A stretch of DNA of 64,000 nt, taken from positions 58,005,131 through 58,069,130 of the forward strand of contig OX359247.1 in NCBI GenBank assembly GCA_947179485.1. The letters are read 5' to 3'. The first letter of the stretch is position 1. Each line of letters starts with the position of its first letter. The position numbers were made by a program, and so were the translations under genes. This document shows, piece by piece, positions 25,421 to 41,316 of the stretch. The DNA is from Allacma fusca (lineage: Eukaryota > Arthropoda > Collembola > Symphypleona > Sminthuridae). The notes under the pieces are model-generated. The model had not been told where the DNA came from. It saw only the letters and a list, made by a program, of their open reading frames with translations, and did no database searches.

Positions 25421-28400
25421 TTAACGAGGAACTAATCGTACCTTGAGTCCATTTTTAGGGCGTGTAACCGCTTGAATCAACACAACTACATCTTCAAGTT
25501 TCTCTGCAGCTTCAACTTTAAAGTTCCGAAATAAATTTGCCAGCAACGCCTTCTCTTCCATCATTGCAAATTTTTGACCTGAAAGTACCAATATACAAAA
25601 TAAATTAATATAGATACCTATGCACTTTAGATTTTGATTTCAATGGGATCAATGGACAATGCCCGTTGCTCTACCGATGCAATTTCTCGGTCCAGCTGAA
25701 AAGGGAACATAAGCAAAGGGATGCCTCTTGACCGAATTTTCAGGAAGAAACCGCTCGGGATCATAGGTTTCTGGATCTGGGAATATCTTTTCATTACGAT
25801 GAATGATTGCAGTTATTAGACAAGCATTGGTACCCGCAGGTATCGTAAATTCGTCATCTGTGAATAATGATTACATTTACTAGCATACGCTTCTCATTGA
25901 TGGCAGTTTTAAAATCGTAAAAATTGTATTTTTTACTAACCCAGTACCATATCAGTTGTTAAAGTTCTAGAAAAAAATGGAACGCTTGGGTAAAGTCTTA
26001 GCGATTCTTTTATGCACATCTCCAAATACTTCATTTCAGTTAAATCTTTTGAAGTAATGAATCGAGTTCTATCATCTCCAAATATTTTATCCAGTTCTTC
26101 ATGGACTTTTTCCTGGAATTAAAATTACGCAATATTTCTTCTACCATGTAATTATTCCAGTTTGCTTTAAATATTTAAATAATAAAATTCATTTCATTTT
26201 CTTGTCACTGTTATAACCTAATTTAACACACTCAAACTCAAATTCGTGCATTAAGCGAAATCTCACCTGGTACTCTGGATGACAGCCAAGGAGAAATGTC
26301 GTCCAACTTAAACTTGCTGAAACTGTGTCATGGCCCTTAATTAACGAAATGAAAATTATTTTTCGAAATATCTGAACAATATAAATATTTCACGTAGTTT
26401 ATTAACTCCTGCTGAGAATCACTTGTACTTTCCAATTTCTGTAAGATTGTCTACCTCAAATAAGAATGTATCCACTTCCTCACGAAGATCCAAATCTGAC
26501 AAATTGTTTTCCGGATTTTTTTGAGCATCTAGTAGTAGATCTAAGAATGCAAGTCTACGTTTCCCATGCCAATATATTTCGTCTACGTCTGTGATTTTAT
26601 CCTGCCGTTTCTCTTTGCCCTGTTCTGACTTCCTAGCTTTAATTACCTGGCAAATACATTTTTCACTGATTAAATGCCAAAATATTATTATTGTTGTTAA
26701 AGGCAGACACGCGTACTCAATTTCCCAAATACTTTAATGTTCAGCTTACTTGATCGGTGAAACCATGAATATATTTTATTGCAGCATTGAACTCTCGACC
26801 GATAGGGGTAAGACTTGAAATAAAATACACCCAATGCCATGGTCGAATGGCCTTGAACTGCACAATCTCACATGCTCTACAAACATAAACCATCATTAAG
26901 AAAGCAGTATTAAATATCATATAGAATTTAGTTATTGGGTAATACTTGTAAATTGCTTTCACGTATGGGTTGTCCTCCTTTGTTTGGGCATACAATTTGA
27001 TGTCCATTGCTGTCTCTGCAGTAACATAATTATATGAAGTATTTCATTTTCTATTTACGAATAAAGTTGCCAAAATCGCATTCAAGATTAAGTAATTACC
27101 GCCAACAATGTCAAGGGCGCATCTGGTTATGTATCTGCACATGTCCTTTGCCTGCTTGTCCTTAAATTCCTCACGTAAAATGTCCACGAAAATGTTCGAC
27201 TGTTCGTTAAATATGATCAAAAAATCCTCCAGAATCTTGAAATGGAATGATGGTGTTAGCATTTTACGCCTGGATTGCCATTTTAAACCTACAAAATATT
27301 TTTTGCTAACGTCAAGTGTGTTCAAAATTTTCTCAATTATACAACCAAAATTGTTAAATCTACCTCCATTGAGGGGTACTCATTTCAAGAGTATATTGTA
27401 CTGTGACATATAAACACCCAAACTCAGAGCATGTTTGCAGTTTTATTAAAAGCATGCAACCGTAATTACGTAATTATTAAAATCTTGATACCCCAAATTA
27501 ATTACAAAATGCACACATTGAAAGCTATGTTGTAGAAACAGTACAACTTGATCTCAACCTTTGCTAGTCAGAAGTCCATCTCCAAGCCATGGCACAAGGA
27601 AAGAATATGTTTGACCTTTTTCGATATTTGTTGTGGATGTTAGGAGTTTCTAAAAAATAAAGCCATCAAGTGTTAAAGAGACTATTCTGAAGAAATATAT
27701 CTGAGAAAAGCGTTTCGCTTGCCCCGCTTTTTGATTGAGGTTCTTGCATGCCAAAAAATACTATTGGCAATTAATAATACGACTTTTATTGAATTACATA
27801 TGTCTTTAACTCTGGAAACTCACTTCAATATCATCAGGTTTCGCCATCATAATAAAATTATTTGGACCAATTTTAAATCTGTACCGGTCGCCATGCTGTT
27901 TGTGTAAACTAGTTGCCTTTTTTAACACATCTGCAAGGAATTTAACAACATCTACATTCGCCTTGTAACTCTTGTGGGGAGGAATTGTAAAATATTTAGC
28001 TCTTATTTTGTTACCAACTCTATTAATTATACATATTATCACACAAATAATTTCCGAATGAGCTTCCTGTTAGTTCACTAACTAAATTGGGAATCCTGGT
28101 TATAATAAATTAAAAAAGTGTAGAAAATGTTAAGAAAAAGTTTCAAGTTGGGGAAACGAATAAGAAAGATGTAAACGGATTTTTTTGTAACGTTTTAATA
28201 TCCTGACCTTAGTGGTTGCAAATCCGTATATGCAACACCTCAAAATGTGTGTTGTCAACATAATTTAATATTACAATGTTTTTGAGTTGAGATTTTTATG
28301 TTAATAATTACGCATACTGTAATAATGAAATATTATAGTCATACCGTCAGCGTGGACATTTGACATCCATGCGTGATCAATCAATGGAAATCTGAACGGC

Positions 28401-28525
28401 GAAGGGAATTTATCCAAAAGTTTCGTTTTTCGATTAGGAAGAATGAGTTTGATAATCCAAAAGGCGGAAACGATGAATACAATTGATGTAATCAAAGGAA
28501 ATGATACCAAGATTTCTAAAGACAT
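25421..28525 (-). CDS. Cytochrome P450, CYP4 clan (gene B)
   Basis: Complete 512-residue P450 from eleven exons: 28525-28345, 27930-27824, 27649-27559, 27288-27100, 27015-26946, 26876-26750, 26646-26455, 26335-26267, 26112-25941, 25857-25675, 25578-25421. All introns are GT-AG and phases match genes A-G. Motifs are an N-terminal membrane anchor (about 5-27), a hinge with FPSP rather than PGP, helix C WQSRR (W130), the I-helix [13 protein letters not shown] with Glu319, KESLR, DPERF, and [11 protein letters not shown] with Cys459. The start is the ATG aligned with genes C and D (MSLEI); an in-frame ATG 69 nt upstream exists but is not shared. Exon 4 is nearly identical in DNA to that of gene C, which suggests recent duplication or conversion. 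Role: NADPH-dependent hydroxylation of lipophilic substrates, inferred from family. Confidence 0.93.
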
Positions 28526-29986
28526 TGCTAGCAGGTAAATTCGTTTACACCCTTTGTAAAATAAGTCTAGACGATTGACAGAGTTTACACTCACAGAAGT
28601 AATGAATATTTTTTACTCTGTACTTTCAATACTTGCATTTTTATCTTATCATCGCGCAAAGGTCATGCAAAATGAGTAATTCTATCAATAGAAAATTTGA
28701 AGTATTCCTTTTGTTGTATATTCTGGTAGGACGGAATCGCCCACAAAATTTTATGCAACCCAATTTCTGTATTAAAAGACCTTCAAAATTTTCAAATCTG
28801 GCTCCTGGAATGAAATGGAATAATGAAATGGAATAAATAATAAGTTTAGTAAATAGCAGTGTGTGCAAATATTTCTGGGTCTATGATAATTATTAGAGTA
28901 AATGCTCTTATAAAGGAACCTTATGTCGAGATAAGTAGTAATCTCACTGCAGATTCTTGTTGCTAGTTTGTTGTTACATTTGTAGAAGCAAAACTTTCTT
29001 CTGCTGTAGGGGTACTTTTGCAGTGATACTTTTGCACGACGTGTGTATATTGAAATTGACAGCACTAAAATTATCTAACGAGTGTATCTAATCTGTAAGT
29101 ATGAACCACGTAAAATAATTTATACAATGATAGAATGTGGCAAATCTCATTAGCTTCATATGCACGAATTGAAAATAAAGTATAATTGAGTATCAAGAGC
29201 TGTTTAGTATCAATGCACCTGTATATAATGTGGGTTTGATTATTCCGAGATTTAAGTTTCCGTCTAACAGTTACCTGTTAATGAGTGAGTTAATCACTAT
29301 TATGTCTAGACATATTGTAATCCATGGACCAGCTCGTAAATTCAGATAATAATAAACGAGTATTTTATTGTTCATGGATCATAACGACAATTCTGTATAT
29401 GAGTTTGTAAAGCAAGGTTCTGTGTCATAATAATGCTGAAATATTTACTTGTGACCATAAAAAGCACCCTGTTTGAAAAAACACTCCAAAAAATATTATT
29501 TTTAGCACCCACAGCTAAGACACCTACAAAATTATAAGGTGTCCCAGTTCAACTCAGTTTGAATTCGGTTTTCCAAGAAAAATTACTTCAGAGTTCAAGT
29601 ATACGTTTCATTACAATCAGGCAAAATTGTAAACATGTCAACTATAAAATCTACTTCTTCTGCAATTTTATCAAATTTGTGAAAAACAACATGAAGTTCA
29701 ACATTATTATTTTCGTCATTTTTATTACAGGGCATTAAAGTAGACAATTTAAAAACCTTATTTATTCATTTAATTTGGCAAATATATACATAGCTCCATT
29801 TTAGGATGTATGAGAGCCGGTTGCGGGGATACAGGTATTACTTTGTTGGGACTATTTTGAAAATATTTCTTATAACAAGAGTTCTGAGTTTATGCTTCAC
29901 TAGGAATTAAACGCAGTGAGTTCACTTGATGTTCAGCATCACATTGAAATTGTTTTTGAAATCATGTTTTTTCAGCCAGTGATCTT
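28526..29986. other. Intergenic between P450 genes B and C
   Basis: Non-coding spacer holding the promoter of gene B and the 3' flank of gene C. The last 100 bp before the gene C stop resemble the flank of gene E at 45180-45242. No mobile element was delimited. Confidence 0.5.
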
Positions 29987-33736
<3,750 letters not shown>

Positions 33737-33783
33737 TGCTAGCAGGTAATGTTAATTTCAACTGTTGGAAAGAAGCTTGTAAG

Positions 33784-33840
33784 ACTGATGACAGTAAGTG
33801 TCGGAGTGAAACTTGAATAATTGCAGTTGCACTCACAGAC
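33784..33840 (-). promoter_or_regulatory. Conserved 5' block upstream of P450 gene C
   Basis: About 50-105 bp upstream of the ATG, the plus-strand text GACAGTAAGTGTCGGAGT recurs at gene D. AATAATTGCA followed by CACTCACAG has counterparts upstream of genes B and E. Conservation among paralogues suggests a transcription start region or 5' UTR, but recent duplication could also explain it. Confidence 0.4.
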
Positions 33841-34241
33841 GGGATGGAAACTACTTTGAACTATAAATTCCTGGAGATTTGATCTTGGCAAGATTTGAAG
33901 GTCTTGAAAAAAATAATTATACTGGTTGGAGACTTGTAACCATTTTGCTTCATAAGTCCTAAAATAAGATCATATTCTCTATTGGGTTAAATTTACATTT
34001 GTCTGCATTTGTGTAAATTGTATGCCTTAATGTCCATATAAAAATTGTGTGGTTATACGGCTGGTTTGAGTGCTAGCATTTATTACAAAAATATATCCAA
34101 TGAATACTTCACTCATTAAAGCTCATTGTGATTAGTTGAAGGCATTGAAGACATTTGAGGGAAGCTGCAGGTAGGAGAGGTGACGTCGTTACAAGAATAA
34201 ATAGCTATAGGTAGATACATATATATGAACACAGGTTGATG

Positions 34242-34918
34242 CAAAGCTGGGCAAAAAGATTGCGTATCCTAAATCCTACATACATTTTATAGTTTACGAA
34301 GAGCATACATATATGCATACATAAATTTGTTCAGAAATGCAATCATACATATATGCATACATAAATTTGTCCAGAAATGCAATCATACATATATGCATAC
34401 ATTAATTTGTCCCGAAATGTAATCATACATATATTCATCATATAAATAAATTTATGTATAAATATATGTACACGTGCCTATAAAAACGCATGTAGAACAT
34501 TCTGAACCTTTATAAAAACTAATGAAGCATCGCTTCGCGCGTGTATATTGTTAATTAGTTAAGTTTAAAATTGTTAATTTCTAGTTTCGTAGGTTTCAGT
34601 CACAACGTATAGAAATCGTTTGCATTGCAGCAGGAAATAATAAATGCGAATACACCAATAAACACAGACCGTGCCAAGAAAATACAGATGGAGCTCGCTG
34701 AACATACACGGTGCATACATAATACATACCTAAATCTCCCCGGCCTTTTAAACATACATACTCGTAAATACAGTATTCATGCCATACATATATCATACAT
34801 TTTTTTAGTGGAAACACGCAGCCTACATAAAATACATACAAATATTCGGAAAATGTGCGAACATACATAAAAAACTGCGTATATTTATGCATAAATGTAG
34901 GATATGTGCCCAGCTTTG
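34242..34918. mobile_element. hAT-like non-autonomous element (CATACAT-motif family)
   Basis: 677 bp with ends CAAAGCTGGGCA at both sides (inverted) and a perfect 8-bp target duplication GGTTGATG (34234-34241 and 34919-34926). CATACATA motifs fill both subterminal zones, including about three tandem copies of a 40-bp unit at 34302-34440. The core (about 34460-34630) is unique. It lies between genes C and D. Confidence 0.9.
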
Positions 34919-34926
34919 GGTTGATG

Positions 34927-37526
34927 ATACATACGCAGGAAAACTTCTTACAACTTGCAATACAGAATATTATAAAAATGCCACTCGTTTTAAACATTGC
35001 ACTAACCGGCCCTTATTCTGTACTCCAGCGTTTGCTCATGTTGAAACAAAAATATACAATTATAGCCTTAATTGGGGATCCACGTGTTAGCACATATTGA
35101 ATTCGCTTGGAGTAGATCTCAATAGTTTAATATTATTCAAATTATCATTCGACTTCAATTGCACACAGGAAATTTTTTACTAATTCTCTGAACTAGTCAT
35201 TTTTGTTTTCAGCCTTTTTATAAAAAACATATTATTCGCAGTACCAATGCAATACACGTACATAATAACCACGTTTTTTTATAGGAACTAGAAAAATACT
35301 CGCTCACCCTGACTTCTGATTGCTTCAAGCGGTCATTCAAGTTTACTCTCATGTGTTACGTGCATACCACTGCATGCCATTTTAATGAAGAAAACACACA
35401 CCTTCACACTTATTATACACATAAAATACGGATAGTATAATTACATATGAATAGTCATTCGCTTATTCCAAACTGGTTTCAATATACAGCTCGAAGCTCC
35501 ACTTTTGCGAAGTAGTTTGTAAAACTGACAATGAATATTCTAGTTTGATGCTGGAAGATAGGCTTAAAACTCGTTTTATTTCAGTATCGGTTAAAAAAGG
35601 AATGTGATAAGGATTACTCTCCTTCCGATTTCATTATAACACGGGGTCTTTTAGGAGATCCCTGCAGAAGGGCATACTTTCATCTTCTTTTCATTTCATG
35701 TCTGCTTTAAGGGAGAAAGATTTTATAACATTGACACAGACACAGAAAAAAAGCTTGTGTAGAAAACAAGCTCTAAAAATAGAGTGCTTGATAGGGCGAG
35801 TGCTCAATGTAAGAGGATCAAGGCAAGCTAGCCAGCTGAAACAATTAAGAAATTAATTCATTATAAATAAATAGCTGAATTCAATCCGTTGCAGTATGTA
35901 ACCCTAAGCCTCCCTGGATTTTTGTGAATCATATGTTCACAAAACATGGTCAGACTGGTCACATACTAACAGTTGAGTCGCTCAACATAGTAGGTCAACT
36001 TACTTCTGCCGTAGTTTCAGTAGCAAGGAGTTGTCATAAAACGTCATCCTCAATCACAACGAGCAATATAAGACAGGAAAAACCCTGCCCGGTAGTGCTT
36101 CCCCAGTGGTGTCACAGTTGCCCAAATCCAAATAAATCACTTGGCGTACCCTGATAAAGAATATATGAAATGTAACATAAGATGTAATTAATTATAGTAC
36201 AGTTCAAAGAAGGAGGTAATCTGGTTAGGGACAAAAATGTAGTGATAATTTTATGAAATGTTTGTTGGCAAGAAATCTTCCAGTCCAAAATTATGATTTT
36301 CAAGAGTAAAAATTTCAGTTCGCTTAGATTGTAGCAAATTTTAAGATTATTATCTTTAACCAAGGTCAATAATTGAGGTCGCTAAGGTGATGCTAGTAAC
36401 GCTAACTCGATCGTTATAGAAATTCAAATTTAATAATCTTTTATTTTAGCAATAAATATTTAATTAACGCGTATTTCTAGAAAATTTCACGAGCTTTGAG
36501 ACACCATTTGATTAGGTCCATAGGTAAAGGAATGTGGAACAAAGCTGACAATGAGAGAAATTCCACCCGACTTGGGAACATTATTGCTGACAAAGAAAAT
36601 TATGGCTCTGTTGAATAGATTGAAGCAAATGTAATTTTTTTCAAAACTTTATCGTCCAAAATTTTGATTTTGAAGTCATAATTTTGGACTTGATGTCTTG
36701 AACGAATATTTTAATAATGGGGAGGTTGCAACACTAGAAACTTTAATTTCCAATAAAACCTGGAAAATTATGAACTTACTGTCTCTGTCTAGAAAACAAT
36801 AGCAAAAATTCATGGGGAAATATGGGACACTTTGATCAATAAAAAAACATCTAAGGTTTGAAAACATAATACATAAACTCCTGAGATTTGATGACGCATA
36901 AAACGGTGGTCTCAAAATGAGTTGCTATCAAAATAAACGTTCTTTAATTTGTACAGTGGTCAAATAATTGTTCATTGTTAACTTCTATGTCTTTAATACA
37001 GATGAAAACATTTCTCTGACTACGTCCGATTTTGACAGAAGAAGTTACATAATACTGGGAAACGGAAACCCGTTTCACAAAAAACTTCGACTTTTTGAAG
37101 GCCTGCTTGTAGTTGTCTCCACGTCCATGTTAAATGGTATTTAAAATTTCCAGTTTTGAATTTCGAACCAAATCGACGTCGTGCCAATTTTTTTAAATTT
37201 GCAAAGGATTTTCAAGGTCTCAGGTGTGACTTAAAGTAGTACCCACAATCAGGGCATGGGCAAATTAGTTTTAAAGGAATTTAGAAAATCTGGAGGGTGC
37301 ATCAATTAAGGTTTACTTTTCAGTTCAATCCGCGCAATATGTTATTTTAAATTTTAGTAGTCAACTATTGATATTGATTAACTTAAATGCAGATTTTAAG
37401 AAATAGAACACTTCCACAAGTTATTTTTTCAAATAAATCAGTTATTAGGAATATTTTTGGTTAAATAAGGAACGGTGAACAACACTTTATAATATATTCC
37501 TAACATTCTTAGATCAGCGCTCCTGT
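34927..37526. other. Intergenic between P450 genes C and D
   Basis: 2.6 kb without a supportable gene. A short inverted repeat with arms GTCCAAAATT/AATTTTGGAC is present near 36654-36692. Otherwise AT-rich spacer and the 3' flank of gene D. Confidence 0.5.
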
Positions 37527-40500
37527 TCAACGAGGAACTAAGCGCACAGAGAATCCATCCCTCGGGCGGGTTATCATTTGAACCAATACTATTACATCCT
37601 CTAGTCTCTCTGCAGCTTCAACCTTGAAGTTACGAAATAAATTTGCCAAGACTACCTTCTCTTCCATCATCGCAAATTTTTGACCTATACATGGAATTTA
37701 GTCACATGAAATTAAAATAATTCAATGACCCGGTTTATATTTCTTTAGGTACACAAACAATATTCCATTACCAATGCAATTTCTGGGTCCAGCTGAAAAT
37801 GGTATATAAGCAAAGGGATGTCTTGTAGAAGAGTTCTCTTGGAGGAACCGGTCGGGATTAAAAGTTTCTGGATCTGGAAATATCTCTTCATTTCGATGAA
37901 TGATTGAAGTTACCAAACACGCATTAGTACCCGCAGGCACTGTATATTCGTCATCTGTAAAGAATGAATACTTCTGATTAAATTTGTGGACAACCAGTTT
38001 GAGTAACAATAACTCCACTGTTTTGAAATTAGAGTATAGAAACATAAAACTAACCCAGAACTAAATCAGTTGTCAGTGTTCTTGAAAAAAATGGAACGCT
38101 TGGGTAAAGTCTTAAGGATTCTTTTATACACATCTCCAAATACTTCAATTCAGTCAAATCTTTTGTATTAATAACTCGAGTCCGATCGTCTCCAAAAATT
38201 CGATCGAGTTCTTCGTGAAGTTTTTCCTTAAAAAAAAAGTAAGCATTATTATTTTCATAAAATGTTCACTATGGACGTTTACAAGGACAATTTGGAAACC
38301 CTTAAATGGCTGCTTTTATTTAACGAGAGATGGAACATATCGTTGGCTAAATTCTAAAAAGTACCATTTTCATTTCATAACCTATGCTTTTTAAATGGGT
38401 TCGCAAATGAAAATGGTACTTTTTAGAATTTAGCCAACGATATGCATATGACATATGAGCCATATGAGGAGGTGAGATGGAAACTAGCGTAAGTAATTTT
38501 TTTTCGAAATTCGCTTCATGTCATAATAAAGAACTCTATAGCAAGGGTCATCCATGGGTAACATCCTAAGGGTCAAAGGTCATCGGAAATGGGTTTAATC
38601 ATTTGGTTAATGGTTTGATAATAATATAGTAATATATACATACATAGCTATGTATTGCAAAGTTTTTCTTTTCTCGCGTAAATTGTTGAAAACAAAGTTA
38701 TGCCAGTTTGCATCTCACTTCTTCATATAATCATCCGTGTGGTGGTAGATGCAACGTACATTTCATTTACACGATTGTTATTGTATAATTCAAATAAGGC
38801 TGAATTTAAACATTTAAAAATGATTTAGAAAGTGCTATGCGAAAATTGCACTAGACAAATCTAAACTCATTTTGCTGTTTCTGCAATGGCGTACGCGTTT
38901 TATAGGAAACCCAACTTTCACATTTGCTGGCCAAGATTTACAGAAGAAAACAAACAACAATAGCTTATAATAATTAAAGCTGCCCTCTTTTAAGGAATTG
39001 AGCAGCTAATGGTTTATAAAGAAAAATACCCTCACCTGGCACTCAGGGTAACTGGCGAGTAGAAATGCAGTCCAACCTAGATTTGCAGAAATCGTATCGT
39101 GACCCTGTAATTTTTGAAAGTCACAAAATAACGCATTTTTAATACCAAATGTACTGATACATAGTATCTAATTGTACCTCAAACAAGAATGTATCCACTT
39201 CCTCACGAAGGTCCAAATCCGACAAGTTATTTTCCGGATTTTTCTGAGCTTCCAGAAGCAAGTCTAAGAAAGCTAGTTTCCGTTTCCCATTCCAATAAAT
39301 TTCATCAACCCCAGTGTTTGTCTCATTATTTTTGCTTCTATCTGACTCTAATTTTCTGTTTTTGATAACCTGTCCAGTTTTGCAAATTTGTATCAAAATG
39401 CCAGCACACATTTTTATTCAAGTATTTGTAAGTCAATGTATCATAAGTGACATGTATTTAAAAATTTCAAAAATTAGCTTACTTGGTCTGTGAAATTATG
39501 AATTGTCTTTAGCGCAGCATCGAACTGGATCCCAACTGGGGTCAATCTTGAAATGAAATATATCCAATGCCAAGGTCGGATTGCCTTGAACTGTACAATC
39601 TCACATGCTCTACAAACCGAGGAATTTTCCAGCAACGTTGTGTTAAGTTAAGTATCTTATACACACATTAAATATAATTTACATACATGAAATCAAACAA
39701 ATGACATTAGCTTACTTGTTTATAGCTTTGACGTATGGGGTGTCCTCTTTTGTCTGAGAATCAAATTTAATATCCATTGCTGTCTCTGCAATGATAGAAC
39801 AAATCCATTTGTTTTTGTGAATCGACATACATGTAATGCTGCAGTTGTTGTCTGAAATGAATGTGACCTGTGTATCAAGCGTAGCTTGTATGTAATTACC
39901 TCCGACAATGTCAAGAGCACATCTGGTTATGTATCTACAAATGTTCTTTGCCTGCCTGTCCTTGAATTCCTCTCGTAATATCTCCACGAAAATGTTTGAC
40001 TGCTCATTGAAGGTAATTACGAAATCCTCGAGAATCTTGAAATGGAAAGATGGTGTAAGCATTTTACGCCGTGTTTGCCATTTTGCGCCTAAAAAATAAT
40101 AACACCACTTTCAATCCACTTCACCCCAAGTATATCTTGTACTTGTTAGCTGAAATAAATTAGGTTTTAGAAAATGTGGAATAAAAAACGTAGTTCATTT
40201 CTCTATGCGTGCATCCTAACAATGCTAATCTTATAATATCAAAAATATGCATTATTTTTATTTTTTTATTTAAACTGGTAAGTGTCAAAATATTGTTCCT
40301 CTCCTGAAATTTTACACTTATAAAGTATCTTCTTGCAAAGTTAAAGCCTGCCACAGTAAGCAGCAAGTACTGATCGTTGGATATCCCAAATGAAATCCCA
40401 ACATATTCTGCAAAATTTTGTGATTATAATGATATGCTTATACGAAGAATCAAATGAACCTCGGGGGAATTATTAGAGATGCGTTTAAAATATATACTTT

Positions 40501-41214
40501 TAACGTCGTACAGAGCACGCATGTAAAGCTAGTTTACAACAAGTGTAACTAAGTATCCTTAACCTTTACTAGTCAACAGCCCCTCTCCAAGCCATGGCAA
40601 AAGGAACGAGTACGTTTGACCCTTTTCAATATTTGTCGAAGATGTAAGGAGTTTCTGAAAAAAGAAAACCAGAAAATGATATAATAATTGGGGCAGTACT
40701 GTACGGAAGAAATCAGACGGATGAAGAGCATATTTCTGTTTGAAGGATTTAATGTTTGTTACTCAAACATAACGTATGGATGGGTATTATTGTGAATTTG
40801 TAAATTGCACGAATGTTTATTCTAAAACTCACTTCTGCATCATCAGGTTTCGCAAGCAAAATATAATTGTGGGGTCCAAACTTTAATCTGTATCGCTCAC
40901 CATACTTTTTACGAAAGGTGAATGCCATGTTCAAAATATCTGTAGGAAAATGGAAATTAGTCTTCTTCAAAATTACACTCACAAGAAAAATATAGTTTCA
41001 AAAATATAATATGTAATTCTTATTTTGCCATACCATCGTAGTGGACATTTGCCATCCATGCATGGTCAATCAATGGAAATCTTAATGGCGAAGGGAATTT
41101 ATCCAAAAGTTGTGTTTTCCGATTAGGAAATTTGAGTTTGATAATCCAAAATATAGTAACAACGGATACAAATAATGCAGCTAACGGAAAAGCTTGAAGA
41201 ATTTCTGAAGACAT
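37527..41214 (-). CDS. Cytochrome P450, CYP4 clan (gene D)
   Basis: Complete 512-residue P450. Exons: 41214-41034, 40939-40833, 40654-40564, 40088-39900, 39785-39716, 39609-39483, 39369-39178, 39104-39036, 38226-38055, 37954-37772, 37684-37527. Exon lengths sum to 1539 nt with consistent phases. Visible landmarks are a membrane anchor (about 8-27), FPSP hinge, helix C WQTRR (W130, R134), the I-helix [14 protein letters not shown] (Glu319), the K-helix ExxR (E378-R381), NPDRF (432-436), and the haem loop F452-C459-G461 with NCIG split by a phase-1 intron. The second Thr of the usual GHDTT is Ile. Intron 9 (809 nt) carries a perfect 40-bp inverted repeat. Gene E is its closest relative, including conserved intron 9-10 sequence. 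Confidence 0.93.
38336..38444. repeat. Perfect 40-bp inverted repeat in intron 9 of gene D
   Basis: The left arm 38336-38375 and right arm 38405-38444 are exact reverse complements over 40 bp, separated by 29 nt. Arms start CATATCGTTGGCTAAATTC. There is no target duplication or known MITE terminus. If transcribed with gene D it would fold into a long perfect hairpin. Confidence 0.88.
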
Positions 41215-41262
41215 TGCTACCGGGTAATGCTAATTATAACCGTTGGGAAGAAGTTGTTATAA

Positions 41263-41316
41263 CTGACAGTAAGTGTCGGAGTAAGATCAGAACTACAATA
41301 AATTGCTCTCATAAGC
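41263..41316 (-). promoter_or_regulatory. Conserved 5' block upstream of P450 gene D
   Basis: Contains GACAGTAAGTGTCGGAGT at about the same distance from the ATG as in gene C. It may mark the transcription start region. Support is conservation only. Confidence 0.4.

Noticed and set aside
34596..34997. 133-codon minus-strand open frame with many Cys and Tyr
   Set aside because: Most of it lies in the CATACATA array of an hAT-like element, where Tyr-Val/Cys-rich frames are expected.
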